This document shows positions 62,001-64,000 of a DNA stretch of 64,000 bases, piece by piece. How positions within the stretch are numbered: the first letter of the stretch is position 1; the number at the start of each line of letters is the position of its first letter. This DNA comes from Buddleja alternifolia (Eukaryota > Streptophyta > Magnoliopsida > Lamiales > Scrophulariaceae). The position numbers were made by a program, and so were the translations under genes. The stretch spans positions 37,872,503 to 37,936,502 of the forward strand of contig CM033396.1 of the NCBI GenBank assembly GCA_019426215.1. The letters run 5' to 3'. A model generated the notes under the pieces. That model was not told the origin of the DNA and searched no databases. It worked only from the letters and a program-made list of their open reading frames with translations.

Positions 62001-62555
62001 ATTCAACACTGTATAGTAATATATAATATGATGTATAACAATGGTCCATTTAATGTATATTGGTGTGTGAGACGCTGTATAAAAAACATATACTACTCGT
62101 TGTAATATATTCATCTAACTGTTGATATATATTATATATTCACGTTATAATAACTGTATACTGGCGTATATCTTGCTGTATAATGAATTCCAATCACTAA
62201 TAGTTATAAAAGCTCTGTATAACGTTGTATATATTGTTGTATAACAGCGTATATGTAGCTGTATAATGCATTCCAATCACTAATAGTTACAAATCAAATG
62301 AATACCGCACCTTATATCACCATTATAACTGTTGTATAACGTTGAATAATCTACAGTACACTAATTAAGAATGCATTGCTCACTGTATATTCATGTATAA
62401 CGCTAGATATATCATATTTCAACGAATTGTATATTGGTGTGTATGTTGCTGTATACCGTAAACCAGCATATGTCAATATCTATCGCATGTTTTTTGAGTT
62501 CATAACATCAATCGATACAATATTTATAATCCATACCTGTGTCCATCTCAGCCAT
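59098..62555 (-). pseudogene. FAR1/FRS-like MULE transposase, one in-frame stop
   Basis: The transposase cuts and moves the element; FAR1/FHY3 plant transcription factors derive from this family. Five - strand exons (62537-62555, 61044-61854, 60552-60810, 59877-60437, 59098-59679) keep frame through every junction, giving 743 residues plus stop. A FAR1-type DNA-binding region comes first (FESLKIGYEFYKIYARVSGF ... CDCNAKIVLRF ... VERHNHEL). The MULE core has Asp in CSVDATF, Asp in YIVSDQCPAMK and CAWHI. The SWIM finger is CSCRLFLRRGILCRHVF, and a C-terminal knuckle CAVCGKFDGHNARTC ends the protein. A TAG at 60198-60200 falls at RTTSISE-stop-VNFFFNQF, where relatives normally have Ser. The rest is intact, so it may have died recently or need readthrough. 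The 19-bp first exon is supported by copy 1. Confidence 0.85.
61843..62190 (+). repeat. Internal direct repeat of the MULE, copy B
   Basis: Second copy of 58577-58890. Its left edge overlaps the splice acceptor and first codons (VSNN) of transposase exon 2 on the - strand, and it fills intron 1 of that gene. Confidence 0.8.
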
Positions 62556-62680
62556 AAAAACCGAAATCAATAATCCACAACGCTCACGAATGAATTGACG
62601 ATGAACTGATATTGTTGATTAATTGCTAATGATGAACTGATCTTACCCATTCAATTGCGATGAATATTGTGATTGCTGAT

Positions 62681-62772
62681 GATGAATTGATCTCACCCAA
62701 TCAATTGCGATGAAAAAGACGAATATGATGAATTGATCTTACCCAATCAATTACGATGAAAAAGACGAATAT
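62681..62772. repeat. 46-bp tandem repeat upstream of the transposase
   Basis: Two copies of a 46-bp unit starting gatgaattgatct, with a partial third (gatgaagcgatcttg) and decayed relatives on the left (62,600-62,680). They lie between the transposase start and the right terminal repeat, in the likely leader or promoter. Confidence 0.85.
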
Positions 62773-63072
62773 GATGAAGCGATCTTGCTGATTACTTCGA
62801 TTGATGATGAATACTGTATAATATTTGCTGATTAATTCGATAGGATTGATGATGAACTGATCTCGATGATGGACTGATGAAGAATGGATTCTGGTGATGA
62901 ATATTGATTTTAATCGAGCTGAAATATATGGTAAATTCTGTTTTTACGCATTAATGGGGATTTGATTTGATCATGCATTAAATGTGCATGAGTTTGTTGG
63001 GTTTTATTGACAAAATTGCCCTCCCAGCATTAAAAATATTTAAATAATCCGAAAAAATGATATAATTTTACA

Positions 63073-63154
63073 CCTTTGGATCAAATTGAATCAACGGCCT
63101 AGATTGGGTCTTAGGTCTTACCTAATGGCAAGGTATGTATTTAATCCATACCCT
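63073..63154 (-). repeat. Right terminal inverted repeat of the MULE
   Basis: Inverted, it reads GGGTATGGATTAAATACATA then TAAGACCTAAGACCCAATC. It pairs with 53,039-53,120 and with the right end of copy 1 at 39,050-39,130. Confidence 0.85.
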
Positions 63155-63165
63155 ATATATATATA

Positions 63166-63800
63166 TATATATTCAAGAGTATAGAATTCCCAACACTTCT
63201 TAGAAAATAACAAACAGAGCATTTATGAAAATATAGCTGAAAAAACATGACAAGTCATTCTGCATCTAACATTTACATCCATTGCAAGTGTACAATATGA
63301 TTGAGAATTTGTACCAAAATAGGGTTTAAAAAAAATTTAGAAAATATTTGAGCTTAGGGAGCATATCAAATATGTTTATCCTCCCACTTTGATGATGTTG
63401 AGACTAAGAGGGAGACTATAGAGGCTCTCGAGATTCACCATAAGTTGATGGTGGAGGAGTTGTATGTGCACATGAAAACTATGAATATTTTGGAGACCCT
63501 CATCAAAGTTATCAACATGTTGGGAATTTGGACTTTACGTTATTGCTTCAAAGGGTAAAAAATGCAAAAGTTGAACATGGGATGGGGAAGAAGGCTCTGA
63601 AAGCAACACTTAAGGTTGCTAATTAGGTGGGGATGGTGGCTAAATATACATATATATAGGTATATTCAGAAAAGAATGTATGTATATATATATATATATT
63701 GCATGCTCCACATATAATTATATCTCTATTCAAGGGTATAGTATGATTGAGAATTCGTAGCAAAATAGGGTTTGGAGATATTTAGAAATCGTTTGAGTTT
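63166..63800. repeat. Tandem-duplicated unit next to the MULE
   Basis: One unit runs from ttcaagagtatag (63,166) to about 63,690. A next unit starts ttcaagggtatag at about 63,729; gattgagaatt(t/c)gta and caaaatagggttt are shared. A third, split unit is represented by 46,695-46,768 plus 50,590-50,868. Each unit begins after (TA)n. Confidence 0.55.
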
Positions 63801-64000
63801 GGGGAGCACATCTTTCTCCATTTTGGGAATATTGTGTTCAGTAGTATGTCCTAGTTTAAGGTGCCATATCAATCTTTGGTTAGTATCTTATCTACCACGT
63901 TTTCTAGTCACAACATTAACTACACACTCATTCTGGACACTAAGGTAATGTAAACCATTTACTAAAGTAGCACAGCCTACTAATTTATTATCATAATAAA
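63800..64000 (-). pseudogene. Copia pol fragment running off the window
   Basis: The - strand reads NKLVGCATLVNGLHYLS, NECVVNVVTRKRGR, a stop, then DTNQRLIWHLKLGHTTEHNI. This is the pre-integrase domain of a Ty1/copia polyprotein (family motif LWHxRLGH). It continues beyond position 64000. The in-frame stop shows decay. Confidence 0.65.

Larger units (their letters stand above)
53039..63154. mobile_element. Two-gene Mutator-like element (MULE), ~10.1 kb, nearly complete
   Basis: Left end TGTCAAGATCTAATACATAC and right end, inverted GGGTATGGATTAAATACATA, form ~80-bp imperfect terminal repeats that share TAAGATCTAAGACCCAAT-like blocks. Both ends touch (TA)n, so the target duplication cannot be delimited. 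The + strand gene encodes a ULP1-type protease and the - strand gene a FAR1/MULE transposase. The two are convergent, with 3' ends about 630 bp apart. Plant MULEs that pair a transposase with a ULP1-like protease are known (Kaonashi, CUMULE type), and this layout fits them. Non-coding parts carry a dense CTGTATAATG-like motif. Confidence 0.88.

Overview
The window looks like nuclear DNA of a flowering plant, most likely a eudicot. It is AT-rich, its genes have many GT-AG introns, and three single-copy plant genes lie in a matrix of plant transposons (copia, hAT, Mutator-like, Helitron, SINE, LINE). The species cannot be named from the sequence.

Region 1 (1-22,000) holds the host genes. On the + strand is cytochrome c1 of mitochondrial complex III (last six exons, 1330-6094; the first exon lies outside or is not recognisable). 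On the - strand is a secreted two-domain DUF642 cell-wall protein (7263-9595, three exons). Also on the - strand is a STRAP-like seven-blade WD40 protein (16485-21302, seven exons). All three gene models splice in frame and end in a stop. Introns and spacers carry small non-autonomous elements, several with target-site duplications (TSDs) that can be read.

Region 2 (22,500-34,908) is a three-layer transposon nest. A decayed + strand copia element is cut once by a degenerate hAT element (about 25,290-28,824). It is cut again by a complete but defective - strand copia retrotransposon (29,327-34,354), which has 492-bp LTRs, a TTCCT target duplication, a tRNA-Met primer site and three visible lesions.

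Region 3 (35,000-64,000) is built from one Mutator-like (MULE) family and three Helitrons. The largest MULE copy (about 53,039-63,154, roughly 10.1 kb) has ~80-bp imperfect terminal inverted repeats and two convergent genes. One encodes a ULP1-type (C48) cysteine protease with a long plant-specific N-terminal region. The other encodes a FAR1/FRS-like MULE transposase with a SWIM finger and a zinc knuckle. A deletion derivative (35,172-39,130) keeps only the ends plus the first exon(s) of both genes, and a 1.5-kb solo LTR sits inside its left terminal repeat. A third copy (45,211-45,950) is a left-end stump. All three abut (TA)n microsatellites. The non-coding parts are packed with a CTGTATAATG-like motif. 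The Helitrons (39,370-44,958; 47,674-about 50,530; 50,869-53,015) all point the same way, and the first carries a piece of a SEC14-like gene. A tRNA-derived SINE and a broken tandem duplication lie between them. The window ends in another copia fragment.

The host genes are unrelated housekeeping or cell-wall genes without a common pathway. Genes that clearly work together are found only inside the MULE.
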